From NCBI RefSeq assembly GCF_004365915.1, contig NZ_SODI01000001.1, forward strand, positions 1,302,001 through 1,366,000: a stretch of DNA of 64,000 bases. The letters run 5' to 3'. Origin of the DNA: Cryobacterium psychrophilum (GTDB lineage Bacteria > Actinomycetota > Actinomycetes > Actinomycetales > Microbacteriaceae). The position numbers and the translations under genes were made by a program. The notes below the pieces were generated by a model, which was not told the origin of the DNA, made no database searches, and was given only the letters and a program-made list of their open reading frames with translations. This document shows, in pieces, positions 1 through 7,023 of the stretch. Position 1 is the stretch's first letter, and each line of letters begins with the position of its first letter.

Positions 1-191
1 AGACCGGATACGCACACAACAGCACGGTCCTGGTCACCAAGGGGCAGACCGTCTCCGCCGGCGAAACGATCGCCGAGGTCGGTAGCACCGGCGCATCCAG
101 CGGATGTCACGTGCACTTCGAAACGCGCGTCGATGACTCACCAGTCAACCCCCGGGCATTCATGAGCGCACGAGGAGTCTCTCTCGGCTAA
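1..191 (+). CDS. M23 family (LytM) metallopeptidase, 3' end only
   Basis: This is the last 62 codons of a gene that begins before the window; the reading frame starts at base 3 and ends with TAA at 189-191. The peptide holds the C-terminal core of a lysostaphin/LytM-type peptidase: the Gly-rich stretch GETIAEVGSTGASSGCHVHFE ends in the zinc/catalytic HxH motif (HVHFE) and is followed by the usual VNPRAFM tail. The family hydrolyses peptide cross-links in cell-wall peptidoglycan outside the cell. The first zinc-binding motif and any signal peptide or LysM domain lie outside the window, so activity and partners cannot be judged. Confidence 0.85.
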   Translation, partial: TGYAHNSTVLVTKGQTVSAGETIAEVGSTGASSGCHVHFETRVDDSPVNPRAFMSARGVSLG

Positions 192-666
192 GCACGCGGT
201 TCGACGTGGCGGGTCTCGCGATCGGCGAAACCCTGCCTACGAGCTAGAACGGTTGACGGCACTTCCACCAACGAGCGACAGCCCCGCGCCCTGACGCTCA
301 AGAACCCACACAAACCCTGGGCACCGCGTCAGCGCCGATCCCATCGGGCAGGTGTACCCGGTGCAGCTACGCGACGACGAGCCGGCTCACCGAACCTGAC
401 GTCTACGTCCAGCTCACGCAATCCGGACCGTGCCCCGCCAAAATACCGCAACCCACAAGCCAAAGCGGCGACTGATGATCGCGTCCTTCTCGCCCGGACG
501 TGCAGTCTTTTTCGAGGAAGATCCCGTGGATTTGTGGGGGCTGAGGCGCGCGCACGTGTATACACCCCCGAACTGGGGCCGAATTGATGGGCGCTCGGCG
601 GCATAATCGTACGAATTACGAAATTTTCCGCCCGGGGTGCTCCTGCCCCTTTGAGAGGAGACACAC
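192..666. other. 475-bp gap with no convincing gene
   Basis: Open frames exist here on the minus strand, but their composition is arginine-rich, they have no ribosome binding site and they match no domain I recognise. A shift to AT-richer DNA at about 590-640 (for example the stretch around CATAATCG and ACGAATTACG) probably holds the promoter of the zinc-ribbon gene that follows. A short palindrome GTATAC lies at about 557. Nothing else stands out. Confidence 0.5.
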
Positions 667-900
667 GTGCGATTCACTTGTCCGTATTGCCATTCCGAAG
701 CTCGACTGACTCCCAATCCCGCCCATGATCATTGGAAGGATGCGCCCCGCTACGTGCTGGAGTGCTCCGGGTGCAGCCGAGTCGTTGTCGGCATGGCTCC
801 CGTGCCTTCCCACCGAAGCGCGACGACGCATTCGCGTTACGACCGGATTGCACCACCCCGCAAGAGCACCCAAACCGGCCAGCGAGCTACTGCCCTCTGA
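667..900 (+). CDS. small zinc-ribbon protein
   Basis: A 77-residue protein starting with GTG at 667, preceded seven bases upstream by a good ribosome binding site (GAGAGGAG, 653-660). Residues 5-36 hold two Cys pairs, CPYC and CSGC, spaced as in a zinc ribbon, with an intervening HDHW that could add ligands. The C-terminal half is basic and rich in Ser, Thr and Arg and looks disordered. No enzymatic domain is visible. A role as a nucleic-acid- or protein-binding accessory factor is inference only. It stands alone, between the M23 gene and the convergent regX3. Confidence 0.6.
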   Translation: MRFTCPYCHSEARLTPNPAHDHWKDAPRYVLECSGCSRVVVGMAPVPSHRSATTHSRYDRIAPPRKSTQTGQRATAL

Positions 901-947
901 CTGGCAGCATCCCGGTGGGCCCTATCGGTGGCGCGTGACCGTCGCCA

Positions 948-975
948 GGGGCTAAGGGCTAAGGGCTAGGGGCTA
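948..975 (+). repeat. four tandem heptamers RGGGCTA, G-quadruplex-like
   Basis: Four perfect head-to-tail copies of a 7-mer (GGGGCTA, AGGGCTA, AGGGCTA, GGGGCTA) run from 948 to 975. The last copy contains the regX3 stop codon (973-975). The G-runs of three or four bases are separated by 3-4 nt loops, the canonical spacing for an intramolecular G-quadruplex. The G-rich strand is the template strand of regX3. Confidence 0.8.
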
Positions 976-1653
976 GGCCTCGAAGCGGTACCCCAGGCCA
1001 CGAACGGTCACGAGCATCGTCGGGTCTGAGGGCGTGGACTCAATGCGCGAACGGATTCGCTTGATGTGTACGTCAAGTGTCTTCGTGTCGCCGAAATAAT
1101 CCGTGCCCCAGACCCGGTCGATAAGCTGTCCTCGGGTGAGCACCCGTCCGGCGTTGCGGAGCAGATATTCGAGAAGCTCAAATTCCTTCAGCGGCATATT
1201 CACAACATCGCCCGACACGGCTACTGTGTGCCGCTCGATGTCCATGCGCACGGTGCCGGCTTCCAGTGCAGCGTCGTCGGCGTCGTCCTGCTCCGTGTGC
1301 CGACGCATGACCGCGCGAATACGCGCGAGCAGCTCACGGGTGGAATACGGTTTTGTGACATAGTCATCGGCGCCCAGTTCGAGGCCAACGACGACGTCTA
1401 CTTCCGAGTCCTTGGCAGTGACCATGATTATGGGGACCGTGGATCGCGAGCGGATCTCCCGGCAGACCTCCGTCCCGGGGATCCCGGGAAGCATGAGGTC
1501 GAGCAGAATGAGGTCGGTGCCGTTGCGGTCGAACTCGGCGATCGCGCTCGGTCCGTCTTCGACCACCGTGACCTCGTAGCCCTCACGTTCAAGCAGGAAG
1601 CTCAGCGGCTCGCTGAGCGCGCTCTCGTCTTCGACCAAAAGGATGCGTGTCAC
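973..1653 (-). CDS. regX3: response regulator RegX3 (phosphate sensing)
   Basis: OmpR/PhoB-type response regulator of 226 residues. The receiver carries the acidic pair near D9, the phospho-acceptor D52 (LILLDLMLPG), T79 and K101 (YVTKPY). The C-terminal winged helix ends in the usual TVRGLGYRFE. I chose GTG at 1653 because VTRILLVEDE is the normal N-terminus and AGGACAG lies just upstream; the frame stays open further 5' but that extension has no homology character. It lies 10 bp behind senX3 in the same operon. SenX3-RegX3 is the actinobacterial low-phosphate two-component system, and phoU and pst genes are close by. Confidence 0.93.
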   Translation of the reverse strand: MTRILLVEDESALSEPLSFLLEREGYEVTVVEDGPSAIAEFDRNGTDLILLDLMLPGIPGTEVCREIRSRSTVPIIMVTAKDSEVDVVVGLELGADDYVTKPYSTRELLARIRAVMRRHTEQDDADDAALEAGTVRMDIERHTVAVSGDVVNMPLKEFELLEYLLRNAGRVLTRGQLIDRVWGTDYFGDTKTLDVHIKRIRSRIESTPSDPTMLVTVRGLGYRFEA

Positions 1654-1663
1654 TGGATCTGTC

Positions 1664-2836
1664 CTATCGCTGAGCGTTGTGCGGCACCGAAGCGCCACCC
1701 TGGTTGACTTCTGGTTTCGCCGCCTCTGGGAGGCGGATGGTGAAGGTGGAACCCCGACCGGGCTGGGACCAGACGCGTATATCGCCTCCATGGTTCTGCA
1801 CCACGTGCTTCACGATGGAAAGTCCCAGGCCCGTGCCGCCGGTGTGACGTGAGCGAGCCTGGTCCACCCGGAAGAACCGCTCGAAAACCCGATCGATGTC
1901 GCTCTCGGCGATACCGATGCCCTGGTCGGTCACGGTGATCTCGACGACGTTCTTCTGCCTGCGCACGCCGATGCCGACTCGGGACCCGGGTTGTGAGTAG
2001 TTGACCGCGTTCGAGACGAGGTTGTGCACCGCCACAATGAGCAGCTTTTCGTCCCCGTAGACGAAGGCACCGGATTTCTTACCCACGGCAATGGTGATGT
2101 TTTCGGCCTCGGCCACGACCCGGCTCTGGTCCACCGCCGCCGCGACGACCTCGTCAACGTTCAGGCGCTCCGGCGTCGCCAGCGCGTCCTTCGCCTGGAG
2201 CCGAGAGAGCTCAATGATCTCCTGGGTGAGGCGACCCAGCCTGGCCGATTCGGTCGTGAGCCGGTTCGCGAATCGACGCACCTGGGCTGGTTCGTCCGCC
2301 GCCTGGTCGAGCGCCTCGGCTAGCAGGCCGACCGACGCGATGGGCGTCTTGAGCTCGTGGCTGATGTTCGCCACGAAATCGCGACGCACCTCATCGAGAC
2401 GGAAAGATTCCGTGCGATCCTCCGCCAGGATGAGCACGTAGCGAGTTCCAAGGCGCGCCAACCGCACCCGATAGTGCAGGCTCGCGTCGTTGAACGGGCC
2501 ACGCGACAGCACAAGGTCCTCCGAAATGGGCTCACCGGTTCGACGCACCCGTCGGGCCAGCTCGACGAGTTCCGTGTGCACGAGTTGCGCGTTGAAGACG
2601 AGGCCCATGGTGAGGGCTGCAGCCGATGTCTTGACCACGTTATTGGACGGATCGAGCACGATTCCAGCCGATTCAAGCGCGTCAAGCACCTGGTCGATCC
2701 CGTCAGGGACCACGGGATTGACCACCTCAGTTGCCCGCCGACCGTGGTGCTCGGCCATCTGCAGCAGTACCACGAACCCGGCACCGACTCCCAGACCGAG
2801 CGCCAGAGACAACAGCACCAGCCATGTCGATTGCAT
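1664..2836 (-). CDS. senX3: sensor histidine kinase SenX3
   Basis: Membrane histidine kinase, 390 residues. One N-terminal transmembrane segment (about residues 4-26) is followed by a PAS-like region (about 45-145), the H-box ISHELKTP with phosphorylated H160, and an ATPase domain with N-box, DQGIGI and TGGTGLGLSIV motifs. SenX3 homologues phosphorylate RegX3 when phosphate is scarce and are held in check by PhoU and the Pst transporter. The start ATG lies six bases after a TAATCT -10 box with no Shine-Dalgarno sequence, so the message is probably leaderless. It is divergent from phoU. Confidence 0.93.
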   Translation of the reverse strand: MQSTWLVLLSLALGLGVGAGFVVLLQMAEHHGRRATEVVNPVVPDGIDQVLDALESAGIVLDPSNNVVKTSAAALTMGLVFNAQLVHTELVELARRVRRTGEPISEDLVLSRGPFNDASLHYRVRLARLGTRYVLILAEDRTESFRLDEVRRDFVANISHELKTPIASVGLLAEALDQAADEPAQVRRFANRLTTESARLGRLTQEIIELSRLQAKDALATPERLNVDEVVAAAVDQSRVVAEAENITIAVGKKSGAFVYGDEKLLIVAVHNLVSNAVNYSQPGSRVGIGVRRQKNVVEITVTDQGIGIAESDIDRVFERFFRVDQARSRHTGGTGLGLSIVKHVVQNHGGDIRVWSQPGRGSTFTIRLPEAAKPEVNQGGASVPHNAQR

Positions 2837-2842
2837 ATAGCC

Positions 2843-2848
2843 AGATTA
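2843..2848 (-). promoter_or_regulatory. -10 box of senX3-regX3 (leaderless)
   Basis: TAATCT read on the minus strand ends six bases before the senX3 ATG, which puts the expected start of transcription on the A of the start codon. No ribosome binding site can be fitted. Confidence 0.6.
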
Positions 2849-2908
2849 CTTGCGTTTCGCGGGCCACCGACGCAGCATCCGGCCCGCAGACCCTGTACTT
2901 TAGAAGAA

Positions 2909-2941
2909 GTTCAGCTCCCCGGCGTCTCCTGTTCACTTTGG
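2909..2941 (+). promoter_or_regulatory. candidate PHO box in the senX3/phoU divergent region
   Basis: Two GTTCA cores (2909 and 2931) are exactly 22 bp apart, that is two 11-bp units: GTTCAGCTCCC and GTTCACTTTGG, with a weaker unit between. Actinobacterial PhoP/RegX3 boxes are direct 11-bp repeats starting GTTCA. Position in the divergent region fits autoregulation of senX3-regX3, phoU or both. The match is weaker than the box in front of pstS. Confidence 0.5.
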
Positions 2942-3015
2942 TGCGGCAGAATACGTCGGAGCCAATGCGGGTCCAAGCCAGGGGAACCCCGCGCCTGAGA
3001 AAGGGCCACACACCC

Positions 3016-3672
3016 ATGCGTGAAGTATTTCAATCAGAACTTGCCGAGGTGCAGTCGCGCCTCGTGGAGATCTCTCGACTTGTCGCGATCTCGATCGACA
3101 AGGCCACTCGTTCCTTCAACGAGTCCGACGTTGGCCTCGCCGAAGAAGCCATCACCGAGGACGAGAAGATCGACGAACTCACGGTTGAGCTCGACGAGCT
3201 TGCCATCACGATCCTCGCCCGCCAGCAGCCGGTCGCCCGCGACCTGCGCATCGTCGTGAGCGCACTGCGCATCAGCGCCTCGCTCGAGAGGATGGGCGAC
3301 CTGTCCACCCACATCGCGCAGCTGGCTCGCTACCGCTTCCCGGACAAGGCCATCCCGAAGGGGCTGCGGAGCACCTTCGCCGAAATGGGCGCCCTCGACG
3401 TCGTCATCGCCAAGATGCTCACCGAGCTGCTCACGAGCGAGGACATGAAACTCGCCGAGATCATTCGCAATGAAGACGACAAGGTCGACGCTCTGCACCT
3501 GAGCGTCTTCGAGGCCGTACTCGGCGAAAGTTGGAAGGGTCTCGCGGCAGACACCGTGGATGCCACCCTCGCGAGCCGGTACCACGAACGCTTCGCGGAC
3601 CACGCGGTGTCGATTGCCAAGAAGGTCCAGTACCTCGGTACCGGTGCCTGGCACCAGGACATCAACGCGTAA
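3016..3672 (+). CDS. phoU: phosphate transport regulator PhoU
   Basis: 218 residues, the normal length of PhoU, starting at MREVFQSEL (ATG at 3016). It is all helical with the two PhoU three-helix repeats; the conserved stretches LDELAITILARQQPVARDLR and RISASLERMGDL in repeat 1 and RYHERFADHAV in repeat 2 are present. PhoU couples the PstSCAB transporter to the sensor kinase and lowers Pho signalling when phosphate is plentiful. The longer upstream open frame is rejected because PhoU length and homology begin here. It is divergent from senX3 and convergent with gpmA across a terminator. Confidence 0.93.
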   Translation: MREVFQSELAEVQSRLVEISRLVAISIDKATRSFNESDVGLAEEAITEDEKIDELTVELDELAITILARQQPVARDLRIVVSALRISASLERMGDLSTHIAQLARYRFPDKAIPKGLRSTFAEMGALDVVIAKMLTELLTSEDMKLAEIIRNEDDKVDALHLSVFEAVLGESWKGLAADTVDATLASRYHERFADHAVSIAKKVQYLGTGAWHQDINA

Positions 3673-3690
3673 CACGCTCATCAGTACTAA

Positions 3691-3721
3691 GAAGGCCCCG
3701 TCACCAGATGACGGGGCCTTC
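3691..3721. terminator. bidirectional terminator phoU/gpmA
   Basis: A perfect 13-bp inverted repeat (GAAGGCCCCGTCA, then its complement) with a 5-nt loop lies between the convergent phoU and gpmA stop codons, with A/T-rich flanks. Confidence 0.85.
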
Positions 3722-3749
3722 GCTGCGTGAAGTCACGCTGCCGTAGTGG

Positions 3750-4499
3750 CTACTTCTTGCCCTGCGCCGCGACGGCCGCGGCACCGGCTGCTGCTGCCGC
3801 GGGGTCGAGGTACTCGCCCGGACCGAGCGGCATGAGGTCTTCACCGAGCTTGTAGACGAGCGGGATGCCGGTGGGGATATTGAGCTCGGCGATGTCCGCG
3901 TCGCTGATCCCGTCGAGGTGCTTCACCAGCGCACGCAGCGAGTTGCCGTGCGCGGTCACGAGAACGGTTTGGCCTGTGCGGAGGTCGGCGGAGATATCGG
4001 ATTCCCAGTAGGGCAGCATCCGCTCGACAACGTCCTTCAGGCACTCGGTGCGCGGCAGTTCGTCGCCGAGACCGGCGTAGCGCGGATCCCCGGCCTGCGA
4101 CCACTCGTTGTCGTCGGCCAGCACGGGCGGCGGGGTGTCGAAGGAACGGCGCCAGAGCATGAACTGCTCCTGGCCGTATGTGCTGAGGGTCTCCGCCTTG
4201 TCGAGTCCCTGCAGCGCACCGTAGTGGCGCTCGTTGAGACGCCAGGAACGCTTCACGGGAATCCAGAGGCGGTCGGCCTCTTCGAGGGCGAGGTTGGCGG
4301 TCTGGATGGCGCGGCTGAGCAGGCTGGTGTGCTGCACATCGGGCAGGAGGTTGGCCTCGGCCAGCAGCTGGCCGGCGCGCCTGGCTTCGGTGACTCCCTG
4401 CTCGCTGAGGCGAACATCCACCCAGCCGGTGAACAGGTTCTGCTGGTTCCAGGTGCTTTGGCCGTGACGGAGGAGGATGAGAGTATAGGGAGCAGGCAT
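3750..4499 (-). CDS. gpmA: 2,3-bisphosphoglycerate-dependent phosphoglycerate mutase
   Basis: 249 residues. Interconverts 3- and 2-phosphoglycerate in glycolysis and gluconeogenesis, in the cytosol. The phosphohistidine motif [10 protein letters not shown] lies at residues 9-18, the [10 protein letters not shown] segment gives the catalytic Glu, and the second active-site His is in VTAHGNSLR near residue 185. The C-terminus ends in an Ala-rich tail. The ATG at 4499 follows a TAGAGT -10 box by six bases, so it is probably leaderless. It is followed 34 bp away by the start of the ygfZ 3' end on the same strand. Confidence 0.93.
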   Translation of the reverse strand: MPAPYTLILLRHGQSTWNQQNLFTGWVDVRLSEQGVTEARRAGQLLAEANLLPDVQHTSLLSRAIQTANLALEEADRLWIPVKRSWRLNERHYGALQGLDKAETLSTYGQEQFMLWRRSFDTPPPVLADDNEWSQAGDPRYAGLGDELPRTECLKDVVERMLPYWESDISADLRTGQTVLVTAHGNSLRALVKHLDGISDADIAELNIPTGIPLVYKLGEDLMPLGPGEYLDPAAAAAGAAAVAAQGKK

Positions 4500-4505
4500 A
4501 AACCC

Positions 4506-4511
4506 ACTCTA
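4506..4511 (-). promoter_or_regulatory. -10 box of gpmA (leaderless)
   Basis: TAGAGT on the minus strand, six bases before the gpmA ATG; no Shine-Dalgarno sequence. Confidence 0.6.
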
Positions 4512-4534
4512 GCGAGTGGGCACGGCCCCCCGGA

Positions 4535-5758
4535 TCAGTGTTTGGGAGTGCGGGGGCCGAGGCGCGGCAGCCGTGGAATTTCGGCGACGGACCCGGCGGT
4601 CTGCGGCACAATAATCTCCTGGGCGGCCGAAATCGACACGTCCTGCGACGAAACATAGAGAGTGGATGCCGCAGGGATCATCCGCTTCACCACGGCGAGC
4701 GCGATCGGGCCGAGTTCGTGGTGGATGGCGCTTGACGTGATTGTGCCAACGATGACCCGTTCCGTTTCGCGTGCGGCATCGTCGGCTGCGTCGGCTGCGT
4801 CGGCGGAGGCGGGACGGCGCCGGTCGGCCTGCACCGCGTCGCCGTGCACCGGCAACACGCCCTCCGACCCGTCGAGGTGAAGCAACACGAGGCGACGCGG
4901 CGGGTGGCCGAGGTTGTGCACCTTGGCCACGCTCTCCTGGCCGCGGTAGCAGCCCTTGTTGAGGTGAACGGCAGTCCGCAGCCAGTCAAGCTCGTGGGGA
5001 AGGGTCTTGTCGTCAACCTCCATGGCACGTCGTGGACGCCATGCGGCGATACGCAGTGCCTCGAGGGCGATCAGGCCTGCCGGAACGATCCCGGTGGAGG
5101 GCGACTGCGCGGCGAGTGCCGCCGCAAGCGCCGAAAGCGACGCGCGGGCCACCAGCATCTCCGCCCACTGCCAGGATGCCCCGGGGTGCTCGGGGGTTTC
5201 CGCGTACTGGAACCCTCCTCGAGCCACGCTCGCCCACGGGTCCGTCCACACGAGCGGCACACCGTTCGGCCGAGAGACAGGAACGGCGAGGCCGTCAAGC
5301 AGCGCAGCGGGGTCGCCCGCCATCGTGCCGACGGTGGCGTAGCTGAGGCTGAAGTCCACGATCTGTACCCGCAGCGTGAACTTCATCCTGTCGAGGAAGG
5401 CCTGCAGGCCGGGAAGCTCCGCCGCTTCAACCAGGAGCCAGGCCTGCACCCCGTCGTCCATGACCCGGATGGCATATTCCAGTCGTCCGCTGGGATCGAG
5501 CAGCAGCGCCTCGGTGGATTCACCCACCGCAAGACTGCGCAGCTCCTGGCTGGCAATGGAGTTGAGCCAGGTGAGCCGGTCGGGACCGGAGACTCCCAGC
5601 ACACCGTGGTGCGACAGGTCTACCAGGGCGCGACCGGCCAGAAGCGAGCGCTGCTCGATCATGGGATTGCCGTAGTGGGCCGCAACCCCGGCATCGGTGC
5701 CTTCGGCCTGAACGGCGCCGTCCAGGTCGAGAAGGGGGGAAATTGCTGGGCTGGTCAT
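4535..5758 (-). CDS. ygfZ: YgfZ/GcvT-family folate-binding Fe-S assembly factor
   Basis: 407 residues with the GcvT-like fold. The family signature KGCYRGQE, with the conserved Cys, appears as LNKGCYRGQESVAK around residues 270-285. YgfZ proteins use a folate to help assemble or repair certain Fe-S enzymes and are not the glycine-cleavage T protein itself. I chose ATG at 5758 (MTSPAISPLL); an in-frame ATG 19 codons upstream gives an unlikely extension. It lies in a minus-strand run with the nitrobindin-like gene upstream and gpmA downstream, an arrangement that suggests co-transcription of the first two. Confidence 0.85.
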   Translation of the reverse strand: MTSPAISPLLDLDGAVQAEGTDAGVAAHYGNPMIEQRSLLAGRALVDLSHHGVLGVSGPDRLTWLNSIASQELRSLAVGESTEALLLDPSGRLEYAIRVMDDGVQAWLLVEAAELPGLQAFLDRMKFTLRVQIVDFSLSYATVGTMAGDPAALLDGLAVPVSRPNGVPLVWTDPWASVARGGFQYAETPEHPGASWQWAEMLVARASLSALAAALAAQSPSTGIVPAGLIALEALRIAAWRPRRAMEVDDKTLPHELDWLRTAVHLNKGCYRGQESVAKVHNLGHPPRRLVLLHLDGSEGVLPVHGDAVQADRRRPASADAADAADDAARETERVIVGTITSSAIHHELGPIALAVVKRMIPAASTLYVSSQDVSISAAQEIIVPQTAGSVAEIPRLPRLGPRTPKH

Positions 5759-5851
5759 GAGACTCAATTCTGCCCGGATACCGTCGATCCGGGCGGGTGC
5801 TGCTGCGTGATGCACGTGCGACGACGGGTTCGCTATTCCAGGGATGTGGGG

Positions 5852-6466
5852 TTATTCGAGGCGACCCAGGCGGCCGGAGGCGTGCGTGCGAAGCTCCTGT
5901 CCGAGGGCGGCGATGTCCCATGCCCACAGCAGGTGGTTGTCAACGAGGCCGTACATTCGGGTGGCGGCCGAGTAGGCCTTGGCCCCCGCGGTGCGCACGA
6001 CGGCATCCGTTGCCAAATCGATGCGCGGGCCCTTCACCTGGCCGAGGTAGAGCTCGGCCACGCCGCCGGGGTGAGCGAGCACAACCTCGATGTCGAAACC
6101 ACCGTCGGCGTTGCGCAGGGACTCCACCGCATTGGTCGTGGAATAGGGCCGGTCGTTGAGTCCCGGCAGCAGGCCCGGTCCCTGATCGGCTTCCAGCTGC
6201 GGGCGACTGAGTCGCCAATACCCGGTTTCGGTGGCAAGGGGCGTTTTCTCATCGCTCTCGGAACCGGGTTCCGGTTCGAGCCAGGTGTATGAGCTGTAGT
6301 TCAGGTAGGGCAGGCCGTCGTGACTGAAACTCACGCGGTGACCGAAGGTGCGACTGACCGAGTCGTCGCTTATCTGGTACTCCAACACGCCGGAACCCTC
6401 CCAGACGCCCAGAAGCCAGGACAGTGGAACGAGTTCGGAGGGCAAGCCAACCGGAAGCTCACGCAC
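5852..6466 (-). CDS. nitrobindin-like heme-binding beta-barrel protein (FABP family, DUF1794)
   Basis: 204 residues. The N-terminal WLLGVWEGSG is the typical first strand of the THAP4/nitrobindin barrel, and the near-C-terminal segment YGLVDNHLLWAWDIAALGQEL matches the closing strand. Known nitrobindins bind ferric heme and isomerise peroxynitrite to nitrate; whether the distal and proximal heme residues are all kept here I cannot confirm. The GTG start at 6466 has no Shine-Dalgarno sequence, but it lies five bases after the stop codon of the 37-aa membrane microprotein, which points to translational coupling. Confidence 0.8.
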   Translation of the reverse strand: MRELPVGLPSELVPLSWLLGVWEGSGVLEYQISDDSVSRTFGHRVSFSHDGLPYLNYSSYTWLEPEPGSESDEKTPLATETGYWRLSRPQLEADQGPGLLPGLNDRPYSTTNAVESLRNADGGFDIEVVLAHPGGVAELYLGQVKGPRIDLATDAVVRTAGAKAYSAATRMYGLVDNHLLWAWDIAALGQELRTHASGRLGRLE

Positions 6467-6471
6467 GGAGG

Positions 6472-6585
6472 CTACCGCTGCCCCCGGAACAGCTTGAAGA
6501 CGACCAACCCGGACACCCAGGCGATAGACAAGCTGGCAAGGCCAAGGAGACCCAGGAATAGGAGTTCAAGTGCGAGCAGCGACAT
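6472..6585 (-). CDS. 37-residue single-pass membrane microprotein
   Basis: A short gene (ATG at 6583-6585, TAG at 6472-6474) whose product starts MSLLALELLFLGLLGLASL and ends in a short basic tail, FKLFRGQR. Almost the whole chain is one hydrophobic helix with a positive C-terminus, as in regulatory membrane microproteins. A TAGACT -10 box lies six bases before the ATG, so it would be leaderless. Its stop lies five bases before the nitrobindin-like start codon, so translation of the two is likely coupled. Function unknown; a membrane tether or quality-control role for the heme protein is only a guess. Confidence 0.65.
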   Translation of the reverse strand: MSLLALELLFLGLLGLASLSIAWVSGLVVFKLFRGQR

Positions 6586-6591
6586 GCCCAC

Positions 6592-6597
6592 AGTCTA
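6592..6597 (-). promoter_or_regulatory. -10 box of the 37-aa gene and nitrobindin operon (leaderless)
   Basis: TAGACT on the minus strand, six bases before the microprotein ATG. It is the only promoter-like sequence immediately upstream of the two-gene unit. Confidence 0.6.
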
Positions 6598-6684
6598 GCG
6601 GTCGATCCACCCGCCACCCGTGCGAATTCCTGCCGCCCTGTGTGCGATTCGGGGACTCGTGCCCCGCATCGCGCGACGCGCGGG

Positions 6685-6948
6685 TCAGGAGAGGTGCATC
6701 ATTCCAAAGACGAGGGTCGCGACGCTGAGCACGATGACGGCACCCACAATGCTTGCCGTCACGCGTGCGACGTAGCCCTCTTTCTGACCGGTCGCCAGTT
6801 GGAGGGACAGGGTGACGAGTGTGCAGCCGGCCAGGGTGAGCGCCACCCACGCGAGCGTTTCGCCCGGAGGCGCAGTCAATCCGGTGAGGGTAGCGCCGAT
6901 AACGGCCAGTACCCAGACTGCCGCAATAGATATCCAGTGCCCACTCAC
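6685..6948 (-). CDS. small integral membrane protein, three predicted helices
   Basis: 87 residues starting with GTG at 6948. Three hydrophobic segments are visible, at about residues 5-25, 33-53 and 62-84, with short loops (TAPPGET and ATGQKEGYVAR). No enzymatic motif. CACAAT on the minus strand sits six bases before the GTG, so it may be leaderless. It is divergent from the glnR-like gene, sharing a palindrome in the 75-bp gap. I recognise no named family. Confidence 0.7.
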   Translation of the reverse strand: MSGHWISIAAVWVLAVIGATLTGLTAPPGETLAWVALTLAGCTLVTLSLQLATGQKEGYVARVTASIVGAVIVLSVATLVFGMMHLS

Positions 6949-6954
6949 CGTTCC

Positions 6955-6960
6955 ATTGTG
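6955..6960 (-). promoter_or_regulatory. -10 box of the 87-aa membrane protein (leaderless)
   Basis: CACAAT read on the minus strand, six bases before the GTG start. The match to TANNNT is imperfect, but the spacing is the same as for many other genes in the window. Confidence 0.4.
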
Positions 6961-6962
6961 CC

Positions 6963-6976
6963 TTGCTCAAGAGCAA
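6963..6976. promoter_or_regulatory. palindrome TTGCTC-AA-GAGCAA between divergent genes
   Basis: A perfect 6-bp inverted repeat with a 2-bp spacer in the 75-bp gap between the 87-aa membrane gene and the glnR-like gene. Size and position suit a dimeric repressor or activator site. The bound regulator is unknown. Confidence 0.4.
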
Positions 6977-7023
6977 TTGCGTGCGCAGGGTAGGCTGAGC
7001 CGCACGATACTTGGAGGCCTCGC

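Noticed and set aside
948..975. Telomere repeat or chromosome end
   Set aside because: Only four heptamers, flanked on both sides by ordinary genes; not an end structure.
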